NCBI GenBank assembly: GCA_910589115.1
Contig: CAJUSB010000018.1
Span: forward strand, 1 to 38,403
DNA: 38,403 bases
Direction of reading: 5' to 3'
From: an uncultured Clostridia bacterium
GTDB taxonomy: Bacteria > Bacillota > Clostridia > Oscillospirales > Butyricicoccaceae
Shown: positions 24,214 to 31,704 of the stretch, in pieces
Layout: every line of letters begins with the position of its first letter
How positions within the stretch are numbered: position 1 is the first letter of the stretch
Position numbers and translations under genes: made by a program
The notes under the pieces: model-generated
The model's input: only the letters and a program-made list of their open reading frames with translations
Databases searched by the model: none
Told to the model about the DNA's origin: nothing

Positions 24214-24474
24214 TCATGTCGCCGCGTTTGCAGCTTCCGCGTAAGCATCCAAAACGGCCTGATCGAATTCCTGTCGAAATTCCTTTGTACTGGGATAACA
24301 GACATCGTGATATTCATCATCCACCTTGCGGGACGGCATCGACACGAAAATTGTTTTGCTGCCCTCGATCACCTTCACGCCGCGAATGATGAAGCAACCG
24401 TCCAGACAGACGGACGCGGTCGCCAGCAGCGCGCTGGGATTCTTAGGGAGATAGATTTTAACGTCAATGTTCAT
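24214..24474 (-). CDS. spoVG: SpoVG family RNA/DNA-binding regulator
   Basis: I chose the ATG at 24474 (MNIDVKIYLP), with AAGGAG upstream. The 86-residue product shows the family core: ATASVCLDGCFIIRGVKVIEG, then IFVSMPSRKVDDEYHDVCYP and FRQEFDQAVLDAYAEA. SpoVG proteins are small nucleic-acid-binding regulators involved in sporulation, septation and virulence gene control in Firmicutes. An element-borne copy directly upstream of the sortase/adhesin block may tune those surface genes or the host. It sits 31 bp before the ATG of the membrane-anchored protein gene. Confidence 0.9.
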   Translation of the reverse strand: MNIDVKIYLPKNPSALLATASVCLDGCFIIRGVKVIEGSKTIFVSMPSRKVDDEYHDVCYPSTKEFRQEFDQAVLDAYAEAANAAT

Positions 24475-24502
24475 CGGGTTTCTCCTTTCAAAACTATGTA
24501 TT

Positions 24503-25132
24503 TTAGTCCTCGCCTGCCATGCGTTCAAAGTCGCGCGGCGCGATTTCCAACAACAAAATGTGGCCGGTTCTGTTGACCGCGTCAACACGGTATTTCATCA
24601 CCAGCGGGCAGTTAAAACCTCCGTTTCTTGGCGGAAAATATCGTTTTTTGAATTCAGACGGCGACAGCCAGCCGACACCCGAAACATAGATCCAGCGGAT
24701 CGGCGAATTACTGCCAGCTACATTTATCAGCCGGAATTTCTTCTGTGCAGCCTGTTTTCCGCCCTTTTGTCGCAGCGGGAACAACGAAAACTTGTGCAGG
24801 CCGTAGCGGATTCGGAATGCTTCTATGCATTCCTTTGCCAACTGCTCGACCACGTGATTTTTGCACCAAAGGGGCAGGTACTCGTAATCTGTCACAAGAA
24901 CATCCTCGCCTGTTTTGTCCTCCGAAAAAACCGGAATGCACCGCACCAGATCCAGCGCCTGTATGCCGTTCGTTACTCCCAAAACTTTGACTTTCTCTAC
25001 ATCCAGTGAACGGTAATGGCGGAATGCATCTGACCGCAATCCAAATTCTGAAAGCCGCCAGCCGGGGCCGTCGCTGCGCCGCTGGCCGAGCCGCAGATCG
25101 TCGATCGTGTAGTAGGTCAGGTCAGCCGCCAT
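24503..25132 (-). CDS. ICE accessory protein of unknown function (209 aa)
   Basis: I chose the ATG at 25132 (MAADLTYYTIDDLRLGQ), with AAGGAGG six bases upstream; a TTG two codons earlier is less likely. The product is soluble, basic in its second half and rich in aromatic residues (VLVTDYEYLPLWCKNHVVEQ). A segment WIYVSGVGWLSPSEFKKRYF and a C-terminal LLEIAPRDFERMAGED are distinctive. I recognise no characterised family. It overlaps the stop of the AbrB-like gene by 11 nt and precedes spoVG, so the three are likely co-expressed. Confidence 0.6.
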   Translation of the reverse strand: MAADLTYYTIDDLRLGQRRSDGPGWRLSEFGLRSDAFRHYRSLDVEKVKVLGVTNGIQALDLVRCIPVFSEDKTGEDVLVTDYEYLPLWCKNHVVEQLAKECIEAFRIRYGLHKFSLFPLRQKGGKQAAQKKFRLINVAGSNSPIRWIYVSGVGWLSPSEFKKRYFPPRNGGFNCPLVMKYRVDAVNRTGHILLLEIAPRDFERMAGED

Positions 25133-25628
25133 AAACAACCTCCTTACTGGTTAAGTATTTTTGCAGTTCGCCCAGACAAATGCCGTCTTCGGTCAGCTTT
25201 TCAAGCAAATCGGGATGAATCGCGTGCAAGTCGACCTCCGGTGCTTCCACGATATGTATGGTTTTTGCATCCAGATCCGGGCAGGCCCACAGATGGGCAT
25301 CGGCAGGGATACCTGCCGCGTCCAGCAGTTCTGGCGATATCTCGAAATCGTCCATTTCCGGCGCGAATGGGCATAACGCTTCGCCGCATTCCTCGCACTT
25401 ACCGCAGGCTTCCAGAAGGTGCGCGCACAATTCCTGCCCCAGCTCGTTCAAGTGCTCCACTGTGCGCAAAAGCTCCATCGCCGTCATGCTGCGCGGCAGG
25501 ATGACCAGCGCTTTTTCCTGTGCGTGAAGTTCCAGTTTTTGCGCGTTCTGCAAACCGCAGATTTTCAGCGCGGCAGATGGAATCCGCACCCCCTTTGACT
25601 GATTTTCTTTCACAAATTTAATGCTCAT
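25122..25628 (-). CDS. AbrB/SpoVT-like N-terminus with Cys cluster
   Basis: The ATG at 25628 follows AGGAGG. Residues 1-48 (SIKFVKENQSKGVRIPSAAL then LELHAQEKALVILPR) have the swapped-hairpin pattern of AbrB/MazE/SpoVT DNA-binding domains. A central CGKCEECGEALC cluster could bind zinc. The rest is acidic, with a DFEISPELLDAAGIP segment. It could be a transcription regulator of the accessory operon or the antitoxin-like half of a lost pair. No toxin-like partner is adjacent: neighbours are the Dam-type methylase and an unknown protein. Confidence is good for the N-terminal domain and low for the function. Confidence 0.6.
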   Translation of the reverse strand: MSIKFVKENQSKGVRIPSAALKICGLQNAQKLELHAQEKALVILPRSMTAMELLRTVEHLNELGQELCAHLLEACGKCEECGEALCPFAPEMDDFEISPELLDAAGIPADAHLWACPDLDAKTIHIVEAPEVDLHAIHPDLLEKLTEDGICLGELQKYLTSKEVVYGG

Positions 25629-25638
25629 GTTTTCCCTC

Positions 25639-26448
25639 CTAAAAAAGTGCTATCTGAGACGGTGCGCTTCGCATCCGTTCGTCAAAATCGTAGTTTGCGA
25701 TCAGCAATTCCGCAAATTGCGAACCGTTTTCATAACGCTGTTTGATAGTATTCAGACGACTGACTTCCATCATTCGGATTCCTGGCTGCTGATACAGCTC
25801 ACGTACAAAATCGTCGTCGTTATAAGACAGCAGGAATTTACCTTCGATCTGCATCAGCGTGTCCCGCAGCCGCACGTGGTCTTTCTCGGAAAAACCTTCT
25901 TCGCCGATATTTTGATAGTAACCTTCGGTCGCATGGTACGGCGGGTCGAGATAGAAAAAACTGACCGGGCGGTCATACTGTCGGATCAGCTTTTCAAAGT
26001 CCCGGTTTTCGATCACCACATCGCCGAGCCGGACGTGCGCCTGCTCAATCAACGGAAAATCTTTGCGGATGTTGTGCGGCTGGCTTCCAAAACTGGTCAG
26101 ACCGGATGCGTAGCTGTAGCGAATCAGCTGATAAAACCCCGCCGCTTTTTTCACGTCGGACGCGGGACTGTCACGAGCGAGTTCTGCGCGGATACGGTCA
26201 AATTCTTCGCGGGAGTTCAGTGCATACCGCAGTTCATCAATCAATTCATCGTGTTTGTCGCGAACACATCGGTACAGGTTCACCAGCAGACTGTTGCGGT
26301 CGTTATAGACCTCGAAGTCGCCGCGCGGCGGCTTGTGGAACAACACCCAACCACCGCCGCCAAACACTTCAATGTATCGTTCGTAGTGGAGCGGGAAGCG
26401 CTGGACAATTACATCCCGCAATGCCTTTTTGCCGCCAATCCAACTCAT
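25639..26448 (-). CDS. D12-class adenine-N6 DNA methyltransferase (Dam-like)
   Basis: The 269-residue protein starts MSWIGGKKALRD. Motif I YIEVFGGGG is at residues 25-33, a D12-type RYSYASG at about 110-116, and motif IV DPPY at 168-171. The domain order places it among the D12 class (alpha group, Dam/DpnM-like), which methylate adenine N6 using S-adenosylmethionine. No restriction partner is visible, so it is probably an orphan that protects the element or alters recipient regulation. The ATG at 26448 has only a distant GAGGTC, suggesting coupling to the upstream winged-helix gene, whose stop lies 8 bp away. Confidence 0.9.
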   Translation of the reverse strand: MSWIGGKKALRDVIVQRFPLHYERYIEVFGGGGWVLFHKPPRGDFEVYNDRNSLLVNLYRCVRDKHDELIDELRYALNSREEFDRIRAELARDSPASDVKKAAGFYQLIRYSYASGLTSFGSQPHNIRKDFPLIEQAHVRLGDVVIENRDFEKLIRQYDRPVSFFYLDPPYHATEGYYQNIGEEGFSEKDHVRLRDTLMQIEGKFLLSYNDDDFVRELYQQPGIRMMEVSRLNTIKQRYENGSQFAELLIANYDFDERMRSAPSQIALF

Positions 26449-26456
26449 AAAGCTGT

Positions 26457-26771
26457 TTATTTGACCTCACCGCCTTCGCTCTCGCCGAAGCTGTACAGCG
26501 CGGATTCAAGGCCGCTGATCGCGGCTTTCAGCCCGCTTTCCATTGCCTGAAGCTGACGAATGGTCGTGTAAACTTCACCGGCAGTCACAGCATAAAAATA
26601 GCCGTCTGCGCTGCTGCCGATCGGTACCCCCTCGCGCCGGAGCCGGTTCACCCGCCGCCGCAGTTCGTTCCCGCTGATATGCAGGCTTTGCTCCAATTCG
26701 GAGCTTTTCGTGGCGTTTTTCCTGCCTTTGCACTCCGATTTCAGGTGTATCACCAAAGGTTCATATTTCAT
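26457..26771 (-). CDS. Helix-turn-helix/winged-helix-like regulator (104 aa)
   Basis: I chose the ATG at 26771 (MKYEPLVIHLKSECKG), with AAGGAGG. Residues 20-55 (KSSELEQSLHISGNELRRRV then NRLRREGVPIGSS) fit a winged helix, with DGYFYAV as the wing, as in phage and ICE regulators. The C-terminal half is a helix that may pair subunits (IRQLQAMESGLKAAISGLES). It is the first gene after an intrinsic terminator whose U tract ends 43 nt before this ATG. It may regulate the methylase, AbrB-like and spoVG genes that follow. Confidence 0.65.
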   Translation of the reverse strand: MKYEPLVIHLKSECKGRKNATKSSELEQSLHISGNELRRRVNRLRREGVPIGSSADGYFYAVTAGEVYTTIRQLQAMESGLKAAISGLESALYSFGESEGGEVK

Positions 26772-26795
26772 GGCGTCCTCCTTTTTCAAGGGCGG

Positions 26796-26851
26796 TTTCC
26801 CGAAAAAGGGTACGAAAAAAGGGCCGCAGTCCTTTTCGGGAAAACGGCCCT
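26796..26851 (-). terminator. Intrinsic terminator with overlapping long-range pairing
   Basis: On the minus strand the stem AGGGCCG/CGGCCCT (26845-26851 with 26820-26826) is followed by a T tract (26815-26820). The terminator loop (26831-26843) can also pair with 26796-26809, just downstream, through TTTCCCGAAAAGG/CCTTTTTCGGGAAA with one bulge. It lies between the split DUF4314 gene and the winged-helix gene. Confidence 0.7.
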
Positions 26852-26872
26852 GTTCGATGTCATAATATTAAC

Positions 26873-27271
26873 TTACAAGCTCATGCTGGGAGCTGCGGCT
26901 TCGTGCTTTTCATAACACGCCGGGTCCGCTGCGGGAGTGTCCCATCCGAGGATGCTGCCGTTCAGCATCGCTTCTTCCTGCGCGGGCGTTATTCCGCGCC
27001 TGCTGTTGGTATAATCCGCATACCTCCGGTTCTTTTCTGCATTTCCGGTTTCCCACGAAGACGGTTGATAGCCGCTTTCTCCGCGTTTGATACAGACCAG
27101 TTCTCCGGTCGACGGCAGTGTTGAGAGACAGAATTCCGGCAGCGCCGTCGGCGTGAAACATTCCTGCTCCGTTCGGATGCTCCATGACGGATCGTCGCTC
27201 CATAATGAAGCATAAATCATATCGCCGTTTGGCGTTTTCAGCCCTCTTTGCTCTAGCCCTTCCCCAACGCT
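26873..27271 (-). pseudogene. DUF4314-like gene, 3' part, cut off by the RIT insertion
   Basis: In frame, this encodes SVGEGLEQRGLKTPNGDMIY ... LWSDDPSWSIRTEQECFTP to the stop, ending APSMSL. It is the C-terminal half of the protein whose N-terminal half lies at 30836-31405: the join D-SVGEGLEQRG restores a continuous family pattern. The open frame that extends rightward into the inverted repeat (MQCETSTLSLYINRH) is repeat sequence, not gene. The terminal APSMSL matches the shared C-terminal tail. The insertion disconnects this half from its own ribosome site. Confidence 0.8.
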
Positions 27272-27299
27272 GTCATTATGTGAAGCTTCACATAATGAC
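27272..27299. repeat. Perfect 28-bp palindrome at the left junction of the RIT element
   Basis: The sequence reads identically on both strands, with centre AAGCTT and arms GTCATTATGTGAAG. It overlaps the putative target duplication GTCA (27272-27275) and the outermost bases of the left inverted repeat. It has no counterpart at the right end, where the same repeat joins GTCA (30836-30839) directly. Confidence 0.85.
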
Positions 27300-27384
27300 G
27301 GTAATGCCAAGTGTCTATTAATGTAAAGTGAAAGCGTAGAAGTCTCGCACTGCAAGCGCTTCTACGCAAAACACTTTACATAAT
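27296..27384. repeat. RIT left terminal inverted repeat (89 bp)
   Basis: It matches the reverse complement of 30751-30839 with only two or three differences. Inside it, ATGTAAAGTG/CACTTTACAT and GCGTAGAAG/CTTCTACGC form nested inverted arms around a non-symmetric centre, the layout of paired tyrosine-recombinase binding sites. Confidence 0.85.
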
Positions 27385-27461
27385 AATTTGTATGGTTGAT
27401 GGAACACCTTCTAAAAAGTATGCAGCCTGTGTTGAAATTCTCCAGACGAGGGTTGCAAGAA

Positions 27462-28475
27462 TTATAAGCTGTCAAGCATCGCCATGAGAGCGTTGTCTTC
27501 TTTCCAATCAGGGAGTCCATGAGAGGGCAGCTCTGGATAGGCATCTTCCAACGCATCCCGCAGGAGTTCAATGTTCAGTTTGGCATAGATCTCTGTCGTA
27601 GCAAGATCCGTGTGTCCAAGGGTATCGCGGATATAAATCATATCAATTCCGGCTTGGCAAAGGTGCATCGCTTTGGTATGCCGGAATATGTGTGGCGTGA
27701 CTTTTTGGGGAACATATGGAGATTGAATGTGGGCTGTACTTGCATATTTTTCAACGATGTAGGAAACGCCCGCCCTGGTTAACTTCTTGTGCTGCTGGTT
27801 GAAAAAGATCGGCATATCCATGGCTTCAGGCCGGTTCAGATGATTTTCTGAAATGTACGCTGAAACTCGTTTGGCAACATCCGTCACAATAAGGACATAT
27901 CTGGATTTATTCCCCTTCCCATGGAGCAAAATATGAGGGTTGTTATCCAGGAAGACATCCCGGACCCGCAAGTCGCAAAGCTCCTGAACACTGGCGGCGG
28001 AATCGTACAGCAAGCGAAGCAGGGTTGCATCCCGGCGGCCGTTGAGGGTTGATTCGTCAATTTGGTCAAAGATGAGCTGCAATTCACTTACAGACAAAAA
28101 GCCAACCGCAGGTTTCGGTGACCTGGCCCGCTCAACCGCCAAAATCTGCTGGCATTGCAAAAGGAACTGCGGTTCTCTGCTTTGAAGATACTTGAAAAAT
28201 GCATGTATCACAGCCAGACGCTGGTTTGCAGTAGCATCAGAATTTCCCCGGCTATTCTTCAGCCATTGGATAAATCCGGATATCATTTCAGGTGTTATCA
28301 TGTGCAGCCGCAGCTTCCCGGCGGACAGCTGCAATTCTTCTTCGCAGTATTTCAGGAGCAGCTTAAACGCATCACGGTATGAATGTATCGTGTGGATGCT
28401 GAAATTTTTGGTGCCGGACAAATAAACGGTCAAATAATTTGTGAGATAATATGCAAAATCCTGTTGTTTAGCCAT
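27462..28475 (-). CDS. Tyrosine recombinase, third gene of the RIT trio (RitC-like)
   Basis: The 337-residue protein has an N-terminal core-binding domain (DFAYYLTNYLTVYLSGTKN, then HTIHSYRDAF) and a C-terminal catalytic domain. Visible catalytic positions are K187 (HGKGNKSRYV), H262 and R265 (PHIFRHTKAM), H288 (LGHTDL) and Y297 (TEIYAKL). The first catalytic Arg, normally in a TGARVQEL-type motif, is replaced by Ser162 (DSAASVQELCDL; AGT, one base from CGT). The protein may be inactive for cleavage or act structurally with its partners. Its ATG overlaps the stop of the second recombinase by 8 nt (ATGGCTAA). Confidence 0.88.
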   Translation of the reverse strand: MAKQQDFAYYLTNYLTVYLSGTKNFSIHTIHSYRDAFKLLLKYCEEELQLSAGKLRLHMITPEMISGFIQWLKNSRGNSDATANQRLAVIHAFFKYLQSREPQFLLQCQQILAVERARSPKPAVGFLSVSELQLIFDQIDESTLNGRRDATLLRLLYDSAASVQELCDLRVRDVFLDNNPHILLHGKGNKSRYVLIVTDVAKRVSAYISENHLNRPEAMDMPIFFNQQHKKLTRAGVSYIVEKYASTAHIQSPYVPQKVTPHIFRHTKAMHLCQAGIDMIYIRDTLGHTDLATTEIYAKLNIELLRDALEDAYPELPSHGLPDWKEDNALMAMLDSL

Positions 28476-29439
28476 CCTTATTCCCTTCTGCGCAGAACCA
28501 CTCGTTGTAATGAACTTCTATTTTTGTTCGGATATCCGGGAACATGTCTTTTGTGAGTTGGAGATAATAAGCGGTATATTTGAAAAAAGAATGCCCCATA
28601 TAAGTCTTTAATGCCTGGTGATATACCGCCAGATCCTTACCAGCGAGAACCATACGTTTCAAGCTATGGACTGCAAAGGTGTGACGAAAATCATAAATAC
28701 GCGGCCCTTTTCCCTTCCCGCCGTGAGAAATTCCAGCTTTATACAAAAATCTTCGGAAATTCGAATAGATATTCATTTCCGAAATCATCCCGCCATCTGG
28801 TGCGGGGAAGAAATATTTATGAGAACCATTCCTGTGGACCTGCTCTGCATAAGCGCGGCATCGTTTTGTCAACTCTTCCGACATGGGAACGTACCTATCA
28901 TTTCCGTTCTTGGAATTCCGGATCAGCAGTACGCCCGAAGCCAGGTCGGTATCACATACTTCTAAACGAAGGGCCTCTCCTAAACGAAGCCCACAACAAT
29001 ACAGGATACGAAACAGAACAGGCATGATCAGATGCCGGTTCGGGACTTCCGGGGAATAGTGGCAGCAGTCAATTTGTCTGAATAGACGCTGCAGTTCATC
29101 TTCACTGTGAATATGCGGGATGTATTTCGATTCTTTGGGGCATTCGTTTGTTGGGAAGATAAAGGCATCCTGGCCTAAACTGACCATATAAGCCGCTAAA
29201 TGAGATATTACAGTTACTCGATTCCGCATGGTTCCCGGCTGTTCATATGGCTTCACGGCTCCCCATATATCCAGCATATCTCTTGTAATGGTGCTCTCAT
29301 CTGGAAAATGCTCCAAGCAAAACGTATCAAACTTCCGGAGCAATTTCACCTGTTCATTATATTTGTATCCGGATGCACGCTTCTGTTCGACCAGCCCGGT
29401 CATATAGGGGGCCAGCCTGCTGTTAAAAATTCCGCTCAC
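28468..29439 (-). CDS. Tyrosine recombinase, second gene of the RIT trio (RitB-like)
   Basis: The 323-residue protein starts with GTG, overlapping the preceding stop in GTGA, with GGAGGTG as ribosome site. The N-terminal binding domain (FNSRLAPYMTGLVEQKRASG) precedes a catalytic domain with R152 (YCCGLRLGEAL), K177 (NSKNGNDRY), R252 (YDFRHTFAVH), H283 (YMGHSF) and Tyr at 291/292. The HxxR position holds Tyr249 instead of His, a substitution I believe occurs in some active family members. It is unaffected by frameshifts. Confidence 0.88.
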   Translation of the reverse strand: MSGIFNSRLAPYMTGLVEQKRASGYKYNEQVKLLRKFDTFCLEHFPDESTITRDMLDIWGAVKPYEQPGTMRNRVTVISHLAAYMVSLGQDAFIFPTNECPKESKYIPHIHSEDELQRLFRQIDCCHYSPEVPNRHLIMPVLFRILYCCGLRLGEALRLEVCDTDLASGVLLIRNSKNGNDRYVPMSEELTKRCRAYAEQVHRNGSHKYFFPAPDGGMISEMNIYSNFRRFLYKAGISHGGKGKGPRIYDFRHTFAVHSLKRMVLAGKDLAVYHQALKTYMGHSFFKYTAYYLQLTKDMFPDIRTKIEVHYNEWFCAEGNKDG

Positions 29440-30658
29440 AGTCCCACCTCCGCTGGATCAAGGGCACATTCACGCAAAAGCTCAATATCAGTCTTGACAT
29501 ATACAGCTGCGGAATCCGGGCTTGCATGGCCAAGGGCGGAAGAAATGGTATGATAGGGCTCCCGGTTTTCCTGTAAGCGATTTGCCAGGGTATGGCGCAG
29601 GGAATGCATCCCACGCTTCTTACGGGGCTGATCCTGTATATCAGTCAGTGACAGATACTTTTGGATCGTGGCGTACAGATGGTTTTCACCTGCGTAATTT
29701 TTGAAGGGTGGAATATGTGTCAGAAAAAGATAGGGGGAGTCCATTTTAGGCCGGCCATTTTTCACGTAATCAATGATTGCCCAGCCTACATCTTTCAGCA
29801 GCGGGAGGGTTACACGATTACCGGTTTTGTTCTGCACAAACGAAATGTTATTCTTTCTCCAATCAATATTCTCAAATTTAAGATTATTGACATCACCGAT
29901 TCGAATACCCAGGCGCGCAACCAATAAAATGATAGCATAGTCGCGTTTCCCGGATGGATTTCCTCTGTCAATGGCAGCGAGCAGTTTCACGACTTCCTCC
30001 TTTGTCCATACAGAAGGTATTTTCGTCTGTGTGCGGACGGATACTTTGCCAACAAACTGGCTAAAATCCCGAGCAATGTACTCATTTCTGAACAGGAATC
30101 GCAAAAATATCCTGACAGGGCCAAGATTTGTTTTTATTGTAGAGCGATTGTGCCCTGCCAGCGTTGACGTATAGCTATACAGAAGTTCCACGGACAAATC
30201 TTTTATTTGTGTTAGCCCCTGCTTTTCCAAATGATCCAAAACCGCAGATACCCATCAATCGTTTGGGGGCTCCGTCCAATTTCGGACAGATATTCGCCGA
30301 AGGATTGAACAGCCTGGTTATGCTCTTCAATTGCAAGCATAGATTTCGGTCCGAGATACCGGTTTGCAAACGGCTTCCCTTCGGATTCATCGCACAACAT
30401 CTGATAAGCCCGCACAACCTTCTTTTTATAGTGCTGCCGCCGCGACAAAACAACCTGGTCTGTAATACCGTAGTGTTCCTCCAGACATTGAGTTAATATC
30501 TTATGTGAAAAATACGGTTCGCCCAACGATTTTGAATAGGACAAAAATACGTTGAAAATGTAATGATACTGCGATATTGCGTTACTCGTCTGCCCCCTTT
30601 CAGCAAGTTTTTGTTCTAACTGCAAGATCAGTTCTGATAGCAGCCTGGGTTCGCTCAT
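29436..30658 (-). pseudogene. Tyrosine recombinase, first gene of the RIT trio (RitA-like), frameshifted
   Basis: The ATG at 30658 (MSEPRLLSELILQLEQKL) has AGGAGGG. The N-terminal domain reads to SPQTIDGYLRF and then shifts at a T4 run near 30238. One more T restores RF-L-DHLEKQGLTQIKDLS and the remaining 267 codons. The C-terminal part has intact R (ARLGIRIGDV), K (QNKTGNR), HSLRH, LGHAS and Tyr (AAVYVK) positions. The two frames overlap by 28 nt, and the second has only an internal TTG, so full-length protein is unlikely unless the ribosome shifts frame. This is a natural homopolymer deletion or a sequencing error. Confidence 0.8.
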
Positions 30659-30698
30659 TTGATCCCTCCTACAAAAATATTTTGGGTTTCCCTCAAAT

Positions 30699-30707
30699 AT
30701 TTTAGCA
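30699..30707 (-). promoter_or_regulatory. Extended -10 promoter of the RIT recombinase trio
   Basis: Reading minus, TGCTAAAAT is an extended -10 element (TGn plus TAAAAT) about 40 nt before the ATG at 30658, in an AT-rich leader with GGAGGG close to the start. There is no good -35, as is common for extended -10 promoters. Confidence 0.5.
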
Positions 30708-30750
30708 AAAAAGGAAATATCTTCCATGCTTTTTCAAATTAGAGCAAAGA

Positions 30751-30839
30751 ATTATGTAAAGTGTTTTGCGTAGAAGCGCTTGCGGTGCGAGACTTCTACG
30801 CTTTCACTTTACATTAATAGACACTTGGCCTTACCGTCA
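30751..30839. repeat. RIT right terminal inverted repeat (89 bp)
   Basis: This is the reverse complement of 27296-27384. It ends at GTCA, which continues directly into the codons for DUF4314-like residues TGQASD. It lacks the extra palindromic bases seen at the left end. Confidence 0.85.
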
Positions 30840-31405
30840 CTTGCCTGTCCAGTGACCTCGTCAATCAAATCGCTCATTTCACTGGCGTTCAGCGGCTCGC
30901 GCAGTTCACATTCTGCCACGCCCCACAGCTTATTCCGCCGCACTTCCACATCAAATCGGAAGGACTGCACTTTGACATTCAAACTGTCTTGTTCACGATG
31001 GTAGGTCATCAGCCCGCGTTCGGCTTCTTCCGGCGAACGCTCTTTCATGATTGCGTCGCGGATCGTGCGCGCATAGCCGATCGCTTCCTGATCGGTGATC
31101 TGCTCCGGATCGTCGTCTATGTAATCGCCCCATTCGTCAAGCCGGTCGATGTTTACCGTCATTGGCATATACAGTTTCAGGCTTTGCAGGTGCTGGACGC
31201 TGAACGAATCTTCGCCGGGGATCAGGCTCAGGGAGCGGCCATTGTCCCAATCAACCCCGATTTGTCCAGCATCGTCGATGAAGCGGACAGTCCCGCCAGT
31301 CCCCGGTTCCACCGGATACGGGTCGTCCATATGCTCCAGCTTGATGCGCGTCCCCGGCGGGTACTGCTCCCGCAATGCATCTACCCTTGCTTTATCAAAC
31401 ATCAT
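30836..31405 (-). pseudogene. DUF4314-like gene, 5' part, interrupted by the RIT element
   Basis: The ATG at 31405 (MMFDKARVDALREQYPPGTR) has GAGGTG upstream. Residues 1-60 form the small beta domain of DUF4314 (RIKLEHMDDPYPVEPGTGGT, then IGVDWDNGRSLSLIPGEDSF). An alpha/beta domain follows (LKLYMPMTVNIDRLDEWGDY, ERSPEEAERGLMTYHREQDS). The frame reaches VTGQASD and then reads 8 codons of RIT repeat to a stop. The truncated product might still be made. The remainder of the gene is at 26873-27271. DUF4314 proteins are frequent ICE cargo of unknown role. Confidence 0.85.
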
Positions 31406-31417
31406 AATTGTAACACC

Positions 31418-31690
31418 TCATATGTCGACAATTTTAATTTGGTTGAGCCGCTCGAACATATAGATGCCGACCAGTATCGAACCATACTCCGGATGCCCGC
31501 ATTGCTGTGGACACTCCTAATCACAAACACGTTTGCTCTCACCCCTCAATGTCATATTCTTGATTTTCTGAACCCGTGTTTTCATGCATTCACCATCGCT
31601 GCCGCCGCACAGAAATCCGGTCGATGGATACGGACACCCCCTGCAATCCGCCGTAGCTGTCCGTGTTGGCATATCTTTTTTCGTTTCCAT
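31418..31690 (-). pseudogene. Small Cys-rich protein interrupted by an in-frame TAG
   Basis: From the ATG at 31690 (GGAG, 7-nt spacing) a 57-codon frame reads METKKDMPTR ... DCRGCPYPSTGFLCGGSDG ... CMKTRVQKI and stops at TAG (31517-31519). The same frame continues past the amber codon as ECPQQCGHPEYGSILVGIYM to TGA at 31418. Cysteine pairs on both sides of the stop (CRGC, C, C; CPQQC with GH) look like a single zinc-ribbon-type protein of about 90 residues. Simplest reading: a nonsense mutation in a small metal-binding ICE protein. The first 57 residues may still be made. Confidence 0.5.
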
Positions 31691-31704
31691 AATATTCTCC
31701 GATG

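Larger units (their letters stand above)
27276..30835 (-). mobile_element. RIT (recombinase-in-trio) element inserted in a DUF4314-like gene
   Basis: A 3.56-kb insertion carries three tyrosine recombinase genes on one strand with 4-8 nt overlaps, between 89-bp terminal inverted repeats. It is flanked by GTCA on both sides (27272-27275 and 30836-30839), consistent with a 4-bp target duplication. Removing it restores the reading frame of the host gene (...TGQAS-D-SVGEGLEQ...). Three overlapping recombinases inside inverted repeats are the hallmark of RIT elements, related to Tn554-type transposition. One gene is frameshifted and another lacks its first catalytic Arg, so the copy is probably immobile. 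Confidence 0.85.

Noticed and set aside
25122..25628. Toxin-antitoxin pair with the AbrB-like protein as antitoxin
   Set aside because: No adjacent gene looks like a toxin; the neighbours are a Dam-type methylase and an unknown 209-residue protein.
25639..26448. Restriction-modification system around the Dam-like gene
   Set aside because: No endonuclease gene lies beside it; the Rpn nuclease is 9 kb away on the other strand and is not a restriction enzyme family.
30780..31004. Plus-strand frame beginning MRCETSTLSLYINRH
   Set aside because: It starts in the RIT inverted repeat and runs antisense to the DUF4314-like gene; the same words appear at the other end because of the repeat.
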